Positions 6,937 to 15,732 of a stretch of DNA of 37,734 nucleotides are shown here, piece by piece. The position numbers and the translations under genes are program-made. The DNA is taken from assembly GCA_964577145.1 (NCBI GenBank), contig CAZNXM010000017.1, positions 1 to 37,734 of the forward strand, in the 5' to 3' direction. This stretch comes from MGIIa-K1 sp964577145 (lineage in GTDB: Archaea > Thermoplasmatota > Poseidoniia > Poseidoniales > Poseidoniaceae). The notes under the pieces were generated by a model that had not been told where the DNA came from, did not search any database, and worked only from the letters and a program-made list of their open reading frames with translations. Each line of letters starts with the position of its first letter. Positions within the stretch are counted from its first letter, which is position 1.

Positions 6937-9180
6937 TCACATCGTAGCCATAGCGGATTCACATTCGTCATGACGTCGGCGCGCCACGGCGTTATCAGGG
7001 TCGATTGAGAGTACTCCTCGCCATGCTGCTGCTGCTTCGATATGGCGGTCTGCCTCGTGGTGAATTGCAGCGATATGCAATCTAGCATCGATATGATCGC
7101 CGTCGCATCGTACGGCTGCTTCGAAGTCTGAAAGTGCGGCTTCCTCTCGTCCCCAGTCGAGGTAAAGGAGGCCTCTTTGGTGCCATGCATCGGTATGTTC
7201 TGGTGCCAATCGAAGTGCTTCATTCAGAGGCGCTTCGGCTTTTTCTGGACGCTCTAATGCCATGTAACATGAGGCTAATTGAGTTAGGGCATGATGATGG
7301 TGTGGTGCGTCTGCAACTATCAATTCAAGGTCGTCTCTTGCTTCAGTCCAAACCGAGAGCATCATATTGGCTTCAGCCCGACGCAAGCGTGCAAGTTTGA
7401 GTTCCGGTGCTAATTCAAGAAGTGTATTCGAATCATCAAGAGCCTCTCTCGCGTTTTCAAGAGCCATGTGAATACTCGCACGATTCAGTCTAGCCCTGAC
7501 ATGAGTGGGGTCAGTATCGATTGCGTCGTTAAAGTGCGAGAGAGCAGTTCCAAGGTGGCCTTGTCTTGCGGCAATATTGCCTCGTACATAGGAAACTACT
7601 GCTCCTTCACCACGAATTGAGGCGGCGTCAATGTGTTGGGAGGCGGCTTCAAGGTCATCTTTGTCCAAGCAAAGTAGCGCGGCTTCTGCAGCTGCACTTG
7701 GGTCCTCCTCTGGGAGGAGTCTGCGGGCACGAGTTAGGGTCTCGTCGGCCTTTTCTATCTGCTTAGTTAAGCGATATACTCGGGCAAGGCCCAGCCATGC
7801 AATTCCAGATTCTCGGTCCATCTCAAGTGCGGATTCGAATGATGCAGCGGCATCGGCTAGAAGAGCAATGTCGGTAACTCCAGTTCCATCTCTACTGCGG
7901 TCTGCCTTAGCCAGATGCAAACGGCCTTCTATGACATGGAGGTCAGGATGGTCACAATCATCTGGAGTAGAGTGTAAGAGATCCCATGCTTCTGTATGTC
8001 GCCCTTGTAGAAGTCTACGTGATGCAATTGCGGCACGGAGATGTCCGTCATATGCGTGGGACTCAAGTGATTTCTCTAGAGCAAGGTCTGACTTGACATC
8101 GTCTCCTGCTGCTTCGAGAAGGTCGGATTTCAGCATGATTAGTTCAGTGCCACCAGCATCCAATGCAACTGCATGGATAGCTGCTTTCAATGCTTCAGAT
8201 GAACGCCCAGGGCTTTCGCTCAGAACCTTGGCCCTAATGGCCCAAGCAGTTCCATTCTGGCGATCGAGTTCAAGGCATTTGTCTACACTTTCCAAAGCCT
8301 TACCCTCTTCCTCCATGGCGAGCAGGATTTGTCCACGGCTACACCAATCATCTGAGCGAGTTGGGTCTTCTTCTAGGGCACTGTCAAGAGCCTCTAAGGC
8401 TTCATTTCTAGCACCAGCGCGTTGGCGTAATCCAGACAATAACGACCTGTCAGCAGCAGTATCTAAGCCAAGTGCTTCAAGGCGTTTGACATCTCTTTCA
8501 GCATCTTCGTCGCCAAGAGTAGCCAAAAGGTGTGCGTGGGCTCTCAACAGGTCTGGATCATCGGGGTTGATTGAAAGACGAGCATCTAACCAATGGCGAC
8601 GGGAGTGGATGTCATTGGAAAGTATCGCTGTGTGTTCGAGAACTTTCAGAGTAATATCGTCACCAGGAACTGCGCCATATGATTGCAACAAGAGATTGTG
8701 GGCTCTTGTTGTCCTTCCACTTTCTAGAGCGAGAAGGGCAACCTTTCTCGCATCGACTGCTGAAAGTGTTGATACATCGTCTATTGCTTCAAGGAGATTG
8801 ATAGCAAGGCGGGCCGGCCCTGAATCCAATAATGGACTCGTTTCATGGTCGGCATCTAGTGGGATTGCGGAAACTAGAGTTTCTAGTGCACCTAATGAGC
8901 CTCCTCCGCCTTTGAGTGCTTCGTGAGCAAGTATCGTTCCATCAAGGTCTGGATACGCTGCTCGGACACCGTCCAAGCCAGCAACCAACCGAGTGATACT
9001 AGATTCGAGACCGTCGAGACGCTTGCCGGTTAAGGCTGCGCTTGACGCCTGCGTTTCCTGCAGGAGGATCATTCCATCGCTCAATCCATCCAGTGCTTTC
9101 TCAGTCCGGGATAGCCACCATCCCAAACCGCTTCCAGCAGCGAACAGACCGAGCCCCATCGAGACAGAAATTGGGTCCAT
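6937..9180 (-). CDS. Membrane-anchored TPR-repeat protein
   Basis: 747 residues. One N-terminal helix (about residues 6-25, VSMGLGLFAAGSGLGWWLS) is followed by a short coiled region and then tetratricopeptide repeats through to the C-terminus (about 150-740), roughly fourteen to sixteen by eye. Typical units are AWAIRAKVLSESPGRSSEAL, AWLGLARVYRLTKQIEKAD and AWHQRGLLYLDWGREEAALS. TPRs are scaffolds for protein-protein binding, so this is a likely membrane-tethered assembly platform. The ATG at 9180 has a TATA-like box about 28 bases upstream; a GTG directly before it is the only near alternative. It is first in the operon with DUF3147, thioredoxin-like and VOC genes, and diverges from the W-x3-G repeat protein. 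Confidence 0.9.
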   Translation of the reverse strand: MDPISVSMGLGLFAAGSGLGWWLSRTEKALDGLSDGMILLQETQASSAALTGKRLDGLESSITRLVAGLDGVRAAYPDLDGTILAHEALKGGGGSLGALETLVSAIPLDADHETSPLLDSGPARLAINLLEAIDDVSTLSAVDARKVALLALESGRTTRAHNLLLQSYGAVPGDDITLKVLEHTAILSNDIHSRRHWLDARLSINPDDPDLLRAHAHLLATLGDEDAERDVKRLEALGLDTAADRSLLSGLRQRAGARNEALEALDSALEEDPTRSDDWCSRGQILLAMEEEGKALESVDKCLELDRQNGTAWAIRAKVLSESPGRSSEALKAAIHAVALDAGGTELIMLKSDLLEAAGDDVKSDLALEKSLESHAYDGHLRAAIASRRLLQGRHTEAWDLLHSTPDDCDHPDLHVIEGRLHLAKADRSRDGTGVTDIALLADAAASFESALEMDRESGIAWLGLARVYRLTKQIEKADETLTRARRLLPEEDPSAAAEAALLCLDKDDLEAASQHIDAASIRGEGAVVSYVRGNIAARQGHLGTALSHFNDAIDTDPTHVRARLNRASIHMALENAREALDDSNTLLELAPELKLARLRRAEANMMLSVWTEARDDLELIVADAPHHHHALTQLASCYMALERPEKAEAPLNEALRLAPEHTDAWHQRGLLYLDWGREEAALSDFEAAVRCDGDHIDARLHIAAIHHEADRHIEAAAAWRGVLSIDPDNAVARRRHDECESAMATM

Positions 9181-9204
9181 CACGCGCCAGCCGTGTTCTT
9201 GAGG

Positions 9205-9211
9205 CTATATG
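9205..9211 (-). promoter_or_regulatory. TATA-like box for the TPR operon
   Basis: The minus strand reads CATATAG here, centred about 28 bases upstream of the ATG at 9180. That is the spacing expected for an archaeal core promoter driving a leaderless mRNA. It is the only A/T-rich box in this part of the GC-richer divergent gap. Confidence 0.45.
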
Positions 9212-9342
9212 CTCTCTCCCGCGTAGTAAGCGCGAGGAAGCGTTTCCGGCACAAGAAAAGTTACGCCGATATCGCTCTTGAGATGCCGCTCACGTGGTGA
9301 TGTTGAAATGCTCGCTCGCACCAGTGTGGACCCCGGGTGAAG

Positions 9343-11898
9343 ATGATGAGCGATATGGCGTGGTGGGCCGAGCGACTTAGTGCTTGGTCCGCTGATGGCT
9401 TAAATGTCGAAATCTGGAGGGACACTCTCGAAAAAGAAGAGGGGCTTGCGAGTGAACTTCTGCTAAGTTTTGAAGCGGTTGTTTCACGAAATTCTTCGTT
9501 GCGCAGAAGAGTGATTGATTCCACGATTTCTCATGATGAAAAAAGTGAATGGTTAGGCCTTCTCGATGAAGTCTCCTCGACTGATAAGCTAATCGACAAA
9601 TGGGAAGCCGAGGGTAGAAAGAGGCACCCTTGGGAACCATTTGCCCACCGTGCTAGGACAAAGTGGAGTGAGCGAGGAAAAGAGGGTAAACTTTTGCAAC
9701 TAATTTCTCGACTAAATCGATTGGATTCGTCGAGTATTTCTGCAACACAGCCGCTACTAGTGATGTTTGACGACCCTAATTCCGAAGAAACTCTCTCTCA
9801 ATTAATTGCTGAAATCGAATTGAGTGAATCCAATCGTCGAAAGGTGATTGAAGAGATGGTCGCCTTGTTAGAAACAGATGGGATTTATGCAGCCGATGCT
9901 CTTGAAATGTCGATTGCTGATGCCCTTGAACACTTGACTGAATTACAATTCGATGCAGATTCACGTAGAACTATTCGCCTTAGAATTGAACATGATGTTA
10001 GGCCGTTTGATGTTGAACTTGCTGAAAGTTTACTAGAAAGTGAGGATGATAATCTCTCGGAACAAGTTGATTCGATAATGAAAAATTTTAGGGATCGATT
10101 GGATTCCTTGAATAATTCAATCGAGGGATGGCGTAACAAAGGAGTAACAATGCCTCACCCCGATCGCATCAGACCAGAGGAATTGCTCGAATGGGAATCC
10201 AATATCCATGAAGTTGAAGAGGCGGTAGAAATACACCTTCGTGCACTTGAACGTTGGAAGGATTTTGAGATTTTGTGGCCTGATAAAACGGCAGGAGTGG
10301 AAATTGTCGGGCGCCTTGAGCATACAGAAGAATTCGTTGATTTTGTTGACTCCCTCGACCAGGAATGGCGGGAACTCGAACTCGAAGGTATGGCTTTGAT
10401 TGGGGGATGGGAGGACCAAGGGTTCGCCATGGATATGTGGCGTATTCGCCTTGCTGATGAGCCTCGCAGCGCTTTAGCGTGGTTGAAGGCTGAAGAAGGG
10501 CGTTACCATAGGGCGGCAGAACTCAATAACAATCTCCTCTCGATGGACACTTCGCTTGGGTATGAAGAGGAGGTTCTTCGTCGGATTGCTATTCTTAGAG
10601 AATTTGATTTGGATGATGCCCTCCTTGAAGAAATGGAATTATGGATTGATTCGAAGGTACGCAGAACTGCAAGGCACAGGTCCATGTTAGAATTAGAATG
10701 GTCCGATATTGTCCGTTCCGGTGGGGCATTAGATGTTGCAACTTCCTCATTATCTCTTGCAGAATTTGAAAATTTAATTGCTTCATCTCGTCTATCTTCT
10801 CGCCTTTTAGCAGTCCCAGTAGACCGGCTTGGAGAGAAGTTGAAGAATGAGATCGATTCATGGTCTATACTTGGTTTCTCCACCGATTTCCTCTATGAGT
10901 TACTTGATGAAAACCCAATGGAAGTTGCAATTAGAATTTCTGGAATTAGAGACTCTGTTGCTGGTCATGAAAAACTGCGCAACCGAATTGCTGCACTTGA
11001 TTGGACTCGCGGACCTGAAATCTCTGTTGCAATCGATATTGATTTGGCTCGACCTGACCGCTTAGCTTCCCTCGAAGACAGCATTCCCCTCCTCGCTGCA
11101 GAACTTGCTTCAAGTGAAATCCAAGACGAGCACTTTGTCTACCATCCTTGGAAGCCATCAATGAAGAGGCATCCTGTTTTGGTTCCAGCACCGCAAACGA
11201 CAGTCGATGATGCAATGGAGGCCATTCTTGAGGAAATGGAAAACTCTGAAACGGTAATAATTGAAGAAGAAATTGTTGAAGCCCTTCCTGAAATTGTTGA
11301 AGAGCCTCCGGCGCAATCAAAAGAAACGCACCTCGAAATTACTCCTGTTGAAACTATTGAAGAAATTGTTTCAACTCCTATTGTAAAAGATGTAGGGGAA
11401 CTATCAGAAGACCTTGGGGCATTGGTGGAATTACTGAGGTCGCTTGGCTTAGATGAAGAAGCAGCTCGTCTCGACGATGATGGAGAAATAGTGATTGGTG
11501 ATATTCGTAGAACTTTAGCTTCAAATGTCGGTAAAGAACCACGTGATATGCGTATTGACCGGTTGTTGCGCCTTACGTTGAGGCTCATCCCTACTGGTGA
11601 CGAGTATGATTCAAGACGTCTATCTATGATTTCTGAATTATCTGAACTCGCTGGAAAGCTCTCTACTTGGACTCGTATGAGGCTTGAAGCACGCCATAAA
11701 GGTGGGGAAGGGCGTTTACTGGAAGACTCTGTACTTCTTGGACAAGCATTGAATCGGATTCCCGGACCTGGGACTCCTGTTCCTCTAGATGCTGATGATT
11801 TACCATTGCCAAGTTCTGATGATATACGGGGGCTTGGCGAAGCAGTTACCAAATTATCTCGTCGCGTAGGACTTCCTGCCTCTGGCGGAGTTAACTAA
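9343..11898 (+). CDS. Large helical protein with recurring W-x3-G repeat, unknown function
   Basis: About 851 residues, strongly acidic, mostly helical, with no signal or membrane segment. I do not recognise the family. A unit of roughly 60 residues recurs (numbering from the GTG at 9337): it starts at about 12 (LSAWSADGLNVEIWRDTL), 258 (LNNSIEGWRNKGVTM), 350 (EGMALIGGWEDQGFAMDMW) and 502 (LKNEIDSWSILGFSTDFLY). Each runs as a Trp, three residues, Gly, a hydrophobic pair, then a Leu-rich helix. Residues ~600-685 are a Pro/Glu-rich linker, and a compact helical domain fills ~685-853. Start codons GTG 9337, ATG 9343 and ATG 9346 are all close. It diverges from the TPR operon and meets the Pro/Glu-tailed membrane protein tail-to-tail, with overlapping stops. 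A scaffold role is inference. Confidence 0.8.
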   Translation: MMSDMAWWAERLSAWSADGLNVEIWRDTLEKEEGLASELLLSFEAVVSRNSSLRRRVIDSTISHDEKSEWLGLLDEVSSTDKLIDKWEAEGRKRHPWEPFAHRARTKWSERGKEGKLLQLISRLNRLDSSSISATQPLLVMFDDPNSEETLSQLIAEIELSESNRRKVIEEMVALLETDGIYAADALEMSIADALEHLTELQFDADSRRTIRLRIEHDVRPFDVELAESLLESEDDNLSEQVDSIMKNFRDRLDSLNNSIEGWRNKGVTMPHPDRIRPEELLEWESNIHEVEEAVEIHLRALERWKDFEILWPDKTAGVEIVGRLEHTEEFVDFVDSLDQEWRELELEGMALIGGWEDQGFAMDMWRIRLADEPRSALAWLKAEEGRYHRAAELNNNLLSMDTSLGYEEEVLRRIAILREFDLDDALLEEMELWIDSKVRRTARHRSMLELEWSDIVRSGGALDVATSSLSLAEFENLIASSRLSSRLLAVPVDRLGEKLKNEIDSWSILGFSTDFLYELLDENPMEVAIRISGIRDSVAGHEKLRNRIAALDWTRGPEISVAIDIDLARPDRLASLEDSIPLLAAELASSEIQDEHFVYHPWKPSMKRHPVLVPAPQTTVDDAMEAILEEMENSETVIIEEEIVEALPEIVEEPPAQSKETHLEITPVETIEEIVSTPIVKDVGELSEDLGALVELLRSLGLDEEAARLDDDGEIVIGDIRRTLASNVGKEPRDMRIDRLLRLTLRLIPTGDEYDSRRLSMISELSELAGKLSTWTRMRLEARHKGGEGRLLEDSVLLGQALNRIPGPGTPVPLDADDLPLPSSDDIRGLGEAVTKLSRRVGLPASGGVN

Positions 11899-13763
11899 TC
11901 GTCCATTAAATCGCCCAATAATCCATCTTTCTCTGAGGCGCTGAGATTTTCCTCTCTTGGCCCCGCCTTTACTACTACAGGTGGCGGAGGTGGGCTTGCT
12001 ACAGCCGGCGCCATAGGCGGGAGGACCATTCCCGGAGGAAGTTGTGGTGGTGGGGGCGGGGGCATCGCTGCGGGAGGTGGAGGTATTGCTGCTGGTGGCG
12101 GTGGTGGAGCCATCATTGGAGGGGGTGCAGGCGCTGGGGGCAGGGGTGCCGAAACTGTTGGTAAAGGAGGGGGTGGCGGAATTTGGTGCGCGGTCATCAC
12201 CGGTGGACCCGGCACAGGAACCGGATCAGGTTCCGCTGCTTCCACAGGCTCGGGTTCAGGTTCTGGCTCGGATTCAGGTTCTGGCTCGGGTTCAGGTTCC
12301 GGTTCAGGTTCCGCTGCTTCCACGGGCTCAGGCTCAGGTTCCGGTTCAGGTTCCGCTGCTGCTACAGGCTCAGGCTCGGATTCAGGTTCAGGTTCAGATT
12401 CAACTTCAGGCGCCGACTCTGGCTCAGGCCATCCTCCATCATCTATCGACTCGGGTGGATCTGAAGCAATCGGCCCAGGAGGCGTTGGTTCTTGCAAAGG
12501 TGGAGGCATGACCGCGACAGTCGGTTCACTAATCTCAGGAGGTGCTTCTGATATGCTTTCAGCAATTTCTTTCTGCCTTTGTTTCTCTAGTATAGAAAAT
12601 CGTTCAGCAATTTCAGATGCACGAGAATCTAAATTCTCTGTTGCGAGTTCTTCTCCCCTGAGAACAGCAATCATTGCATCATCAACAATACTCATTGCAA
12701 AATCAGTCAATTCCCTATTTGAGCGCCAGCGGTTTATTGTGAAGGCGTGATTTCCTGCAGAAGTGGAAATGGTGAACCGCTCTGGATCCATTAGTTGTAG
12801 TGTCGCCATAGTTAATCCGGGGATTAGTAATGTTGCAAACCAAGGAGATATCCAAGCGGTGGACAAAATTCCAACGCCGATTAGAATCCACCATCCAGCT
12901 CTCATGTCATCTAACCAATCGTATCGGTTGTGGGAGAATCCTGTATATGCATCTCTTTTTGCAGCCAATAATTCGTTGACCTTTGCACTAGACCCGATTC
13001 TCTCTACGCTTACTACTCTGATTAATTTGTCATCGCAAAGTATCGAGAGCGAATGGTTGCCACACGAGCTCTCCTTTAGAACGAATTCGTTCATATCAAG
13101 ACCGCTGCGTACGCCGTTTGCCCTCATCCGGGCGGGGCCATCAATCAACGCTTGTAGCGAAGGTGTAAATGTAGCTAATATTGCCAATAGTCCAGAAGAA
13201 GAGGCTAACCAAAATGCATCTCCAACTATGATATTTTCATTTGTTGGCTCCGGTATCATCAGTAGCCAAGTGAGGACGCCAACTAGTGTAAGTGCCCCTC
13301 CTCCCATTGGAGCTAAACGAGTGAGTAGGTTTTGCTTTCCTTCGATGTTCAATACCTGCAATACCATTGCTGCAATTAAAACTGTGAAGCCAATCCACAT
13401 CGTAATTGAGCCAATTAATCCGGCGTTGCTAATATCTCCCAAATCGCCACAAGCTTCTTCGGTTGCAGAGGCATTTGCCTCAATCGATTCCATCAATTTA
13501 GTACAATTAGAATATATGCCAGAAAGGCTGTCTACTTCTTCACCATAACTAGCATCATGCAATCCTATCATTGGCCCGTCGGATTCCAGTGTTTTATCGA
13601 CGAGCCACGCATCGGATAGCAACCCATTGAGTAGCAATATCGTCGCTAGCACTATGAGTGCTAAAGCTAGTTGTCCTGCTAACCCCCGGTCAACTGAAAC
13701 CGTCGGCAGTAGACTCTTTTCACTAGGTGATGCCTCATCGCCCATATGGGATGATGAATGCAT
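11895..13763 (-). CDS. Multi-pass membrane protein with long Pro/Glu-rich tail
   Basis: About 622 residues from the ATG at 13763. A hydrophobic N-terminal half has about five membrane helices (LALALIVLATILLLNGLL; ITMWIGFTVLIAAMVLQVL; GALTLVGVLTWLLMI; FWLASSSGLLAILATF; WWILIGVGILSTAWISPWF). Between the first two is a loop with two cysteines (NCTKLME, EEACGDLG) that may face out. A helical cytoplasmic segment follows, then about 90 residues of Pro-Glu dipeptides, a polyproline stretch, and an acidic end LLGDLMDD. I do not recognise the family. An ATG at 13823 would overlap dnaG by 25 bases and is less likely. It follows dnaG by 35 bases on the same strand. The Pro-Glu stretch could be a stiff spacer reaching a partner protein. 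Confidence 0.8.
   Translation of the reverse strand: MHSSSHMGDEASPSEKSLLPTVSVDRGLAGQLALALIVLATILLLNGLLSDAWLVDKTLESDGPMIGLHDASYGEEVDSLSGIYSNCTKLMESIEANASATEEACGDLGDISNAGLIGSITMWIGFTVLIAAMVLQVLNIEGKQNLLTRLAPMGGGALTLVGVLTWLLMIPEPTNENIIVGDAFWLASSSGLLAILATFTPSLQALIDGPARMRANGVRSGLDMNEFVLKESSCGNHSLSILCDDKLIRVVSVERIGSSAKVNELLAAKRDAYTGFSHNRYDWLDDMRAGWWILIGVGILSTAWISPWFATLLIPGLTMATLQLMDPERFTISTSAGNHAFTINRWRSNRELTDFAMSIVDDAMIAVLRGEELATENLDSRASEIAERFSILEKQRQKEIAESISEAPPEISEPTVAVMPPPLQEPTPPGPIASDPPESIDDGGWPEPESAPEVESEPEPESEPEPVAAAEPEPEPEPEPVEAAEPEPEPEPEPEPESEPEPEPEPVEAAEPDPVPVPGPPVMTAHQIPPPPPLPTVSAPLPPAPAPPPMMAPPPPPAAIPPPPAAMPPPPPPQLPPGMVLPPMAPAVASPPPPPVVVKAGPREENLSASEKDGLLGDLMDD
12214..12424. repeat. Hexamer-type tandem repeat coding the Pro-Glu tail
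   Basis: Imperfect GGTTCA/GGCTCG hexamers run through this stretch (Pro-Glu codons on the minus strand). A longer unit beginning GTTCCGCTGCTTCCAC recurs, with small changes, at 12230, 12308 and 12350. The offsets of 78 and 42 bases are both multiples of six. This register fits growth and loss of hexamers by replication slippage, so the length may vary between strains. A polyproline-coding, GGTGGN-rich stretch lies next to it at about 11985-12180. Confidence 0.8.
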
Positions 13764-13798
13764 CTCGCTGATGAACTTCACCGTGTTGCTGAACGCTT

Positions 13799-15019
13799 TC
13801 AAGCGTGCTTCTCGGATAGCCAAGCCTTGACGCCTTCGCGGGCTTCGAAGCCTTTGCCTTCCTTGGTACCAACGACTGTTTCGATGGCTGCCTCGGATGC
13901 TATCTCAAGAATCCTATCGCTTACAGGTCCATTGAAGACCATTGCAACAATATCCTCTGCTTCCTCTGCTGCTGCTGCAATCTTTGCAGCCCCAACAGGG
14001 TCGGTAGTGGTACCGTCAACCTTCACGAAAACTGCATTGTTTTTCTTTAGGTCTGCGATGTGATCGAAATACTCCTGTACGTCAGCAGGAGCTTCTTCGG
14101 GCTCCATGCCTTCTAACCACGCGTCTTTGTCGACAGCTTCGGGCTCATCTGCAGATAGTTTTGCAGCGAATTTTTTGGCCTCTAATTTCTGACTAAGGCA
14201 CTTGGTTGCAGTCTTCTGTGGTAGAAGTTCCCATTCTTGGCCAACTGGTGCTTGAGCAACAAAATCAACCTTGAGAGTTTCGCTAAGTTGGCGGAATAAC
14301 ATCTCGCCACCACGGTCGCCATCGATTGCGAGAATTACATTCTCTTTTCCATTGGCTAAATCAATCAATTCTTGCTTGATGTTTCCTGCACCATCTGCTG
14401 AAATAGCGTTCTTGATGCCGAAGTTAAGCAAATTGCGTACATCGTTTCGCCCTTCGACGATAATCAGTGAATCGCTAGATTCGATATTTGGTCCGCAGGT
14501 TAGTCCGTGGAAATTTGTCGCGGTACCTACAGTGAGGACGCTTCGAACTTCTTCGATTACTGTCTTTGTTGCTGCATCACCAGAGTTTACCATTTCAAGC
14601 AGTAGGCTCTTCGCACGATCGATGACTGCGTTGACCTTAGTCGAACGGACATCCTGGATCTCTGCGACAGTGATTTTTGCCTGACAGGGACCGATTCGGT
14701 CGATTGTTTCAAGACTTGATGCAATGATTGCAGTCTCGACATTATCCATACTACTTGGAATGAGAATCATTCCAGTGATTTTTCCGCCCTTGGAATCCAT
14801 CTCTACATCGACGTGGCCGATGCGAGCTGTGCGCTGGAGTTTACGCAACTCCAAATCATCACCGAGCAGCCCTTCAGTCTGCCCCATGATTGCGCCTATG
14901 ATATCCTTGCGCTGGACGTTTCCATTGACCTTTAGGTCTGCTTTGATGAGGTATTTCATGACCTTGCCGGCCTTTGACCCTCCTTTGTGGGAGTTGCCTC
15001 CTGAGTTCTTTTTTGCCAT
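13799..15019 (-). CDS. dnaG: Archaeal DnaG primase-like protein
   Basis: 406 residues, complete for archaeal DnaG. The central Toprim domain carries the catalytic Glu in IIVEGRNDVRNLL (E189) and the metal-binding DGDRGG (from D233). The N-terminus MKYLIKADLKVNGNVQRKDI and the block LIPSSMDNVETAIIASSLE are characteristic of the archaeal group, which lacks the bacterial zinc-binding and helicase-binding domains. Known archaeal DnaG proteins act as primases and also associate with the exosome, so a role in RNA decay is equally possible. AGGAGA lies 7 bases before the ATG. The upstream gap of 206 bases holds only the palindrome near the divergent TerB-like gene. The Pro/Glu-tailed membrane gene follows. 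Confidence 0.97.
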   Translation of the reverse strand: MAKKNSGGNSHKGGSKAGKVMKYLIKADLKVNGNVQRKDIIGAIMGQTEGLLGDDLELRKLQRTARIGHVDVEMDSKGGKITGMILIPSSMDNVETAIIASSLETIDRIGPCQAKITVAEIQDVRSTKVNAVIDRAKSLLLEMVNSGDAATKTVIEEVRSVLTVGTATNFHGLTCGPNIESSDSLIIVEGRNDVRNLLNFGIKNAISADGAGNIKQELIDLANGKENVILAIDGDRGGEMLFRQLSETLKVDFVAQAPVGQEWELLPQKTATKCLSQKLEAKKFAAKLSADEPEAVDKDAWLEGMEPEEAPADVQEYFDHIADLKKNNAVFVKVDGTTTDPVGAAKIAAAAEEAEDIVAMVFNGPVSDRILEIASEAAIETVVGTKEGKGFEAREGVKAWLSEKHA

Positions 15020-15026
15020 TTGAATC

Positions 15027-15032
15027 TCTCCT
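15027..15032 (-). promoter_or_regulatory. Shine-Dalgarno sequence of dnaG
   Basis: The minus strand reads AGGAGA followed by 7 bases and then the ATG at 15019. This supports the chosen start. It also shows that this genome uses leadered, SD-dependent genes alongside apparently leaderless ones. Confidence 0.6.
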
Positions 15033-15201
15033 GTTCAGTGCCTCTGCACTCCTTTCAAAGGGCCTTTCGGCACTCTTTCCAGGGTGACCATCTCCTCCCA
15101 AATCGGGGGTCTTTGATGGTCGTGAATCGGATTTGAACAATTTTTCGGAGAAGCCACCCCTTCTTGAATGCATTCCTTGAGAATTGCCCTGAAAAACCGG
15201 T

Positions 15202-15216
15202 TTCACCTACGGTGAA
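15202..15216. promoter_or_regulatory. Perfect inverted repeat TTCACC-TAC-GGTGAA
   Basis: Six-base arms flank a 3-base centre, just upstream of the TerB-like gene and in the divergent gap with dnaG. Such a site could bind a dimeric regulator. There is no T-run after it, so it is not a terminator for either gene. Chance occurrence is possible for arms this short. Confidence 0.3.
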
Positions 15217-15225
15217 GAAGTTCAA

Positions 15226-15723
15226 GTGAGAAAAGGGTCTGCGTGTGTTGTGAGCGGAGATTCTGTCGGAGCACTAGATGTGTTCAGGACCACTATCGAG
15301 GTAATGCTCGAAGATGGTGTTTTAACCCGTGAAGAAAAGCGGTTGATTATCAAACTCGCAAATGCACTTGGCCTTTCTCCAGAAGAACCCGGAGAAGTAT
15401 ATGCTGCTATTCGTGAAGGTGCGAGTTTACCTCCTGGTTCAATGGTTTCTCCAAATGAGCAGCGACTAGTATACACACGCGTTTTCGAAATAGCAATTGT
15501 TAATGCTTCACTATCTAGAGATGAATTCCGTGTACTTGCTCATCTTCGTGACCAATTCAACATTGGCGATGATGACCATGCAAGAATTGAATCAGATCTA
15601 AGAGACCTTATCCGCCAAAAGGGCGATGATGAGAACGTTGTAGAAAAGATGCTCAACACACTCAAGGATTCGGTATCATTGGTTGGTAGTCTATTCGATA
15701 GTGTGCGAACTAAATCCGCATGA
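15226..15723 (+). CDS. TerB-like helical protein
   Basis: 165 residues, all helical and soluble. Two similar halves are visible. The first reads FRTTIEVMLEDGVLTREEK, then LIIKLANALGLSPEE (about residues 20-55). The second reads YTRVFEIAIVNASLSRDEF, then RVLAHLRDQFNI (about 84-115). The pattern of an acidic loop followed by an E/D-E-rich helix is that of the TerB tellurite-resistance-like family, whose members bind metal or sit with membrane stress proteins. The start is uncertain: a GTG at 15226 or another GTG at 15250, which would give MSGDSVGALDVF. It is first of a rightward group with the helical, small and MobA-like genes; the next gene starts 9 bases after its stop. Confidence 0.7.
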   Translation: MRKGSACVVSGDSVGALDVFRTTIEVMLEDGVLTREEKRLIIKLANALGLSPEEPGEVYAAIREGASLPPGSMVSPNEQRLVYTRVFEIAIVNASLSRDEFRVLAHLRDQFNIGDDDHARIESDLRDLIRQKGDDENVVEKMLNTLKDSVSLVGSLFDSVRTKSA

Positions 15724-15732
15724 GGTGTTTCC

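Noticed and set aside
7631..8926. A 431-codon open frame on the plus strand opposite the TPR gene
   Set aside because: It is Ser/Arg/Ala-rich with no domain pattern and mirrors the codon structure of the clear TPR repeats on the other strand, so it is a shadow frame.
12044..12511. Long open frames opposite the Pro-Glu tail (Val/Gln-rich and Arg/Phe-rich)
   Set aside because: They are direct products of the hexamer repeat read in other frames; the minus-strand frame continues into a convincing membrane protein.
14874..15206. A 110-codon minus-strand frame running from upstream of dnaG into it
   Set aside because: It overlaps the start of dnaG in another frame, has no domain character, and dnaG has its own SD sequence and a standard N-terminus.
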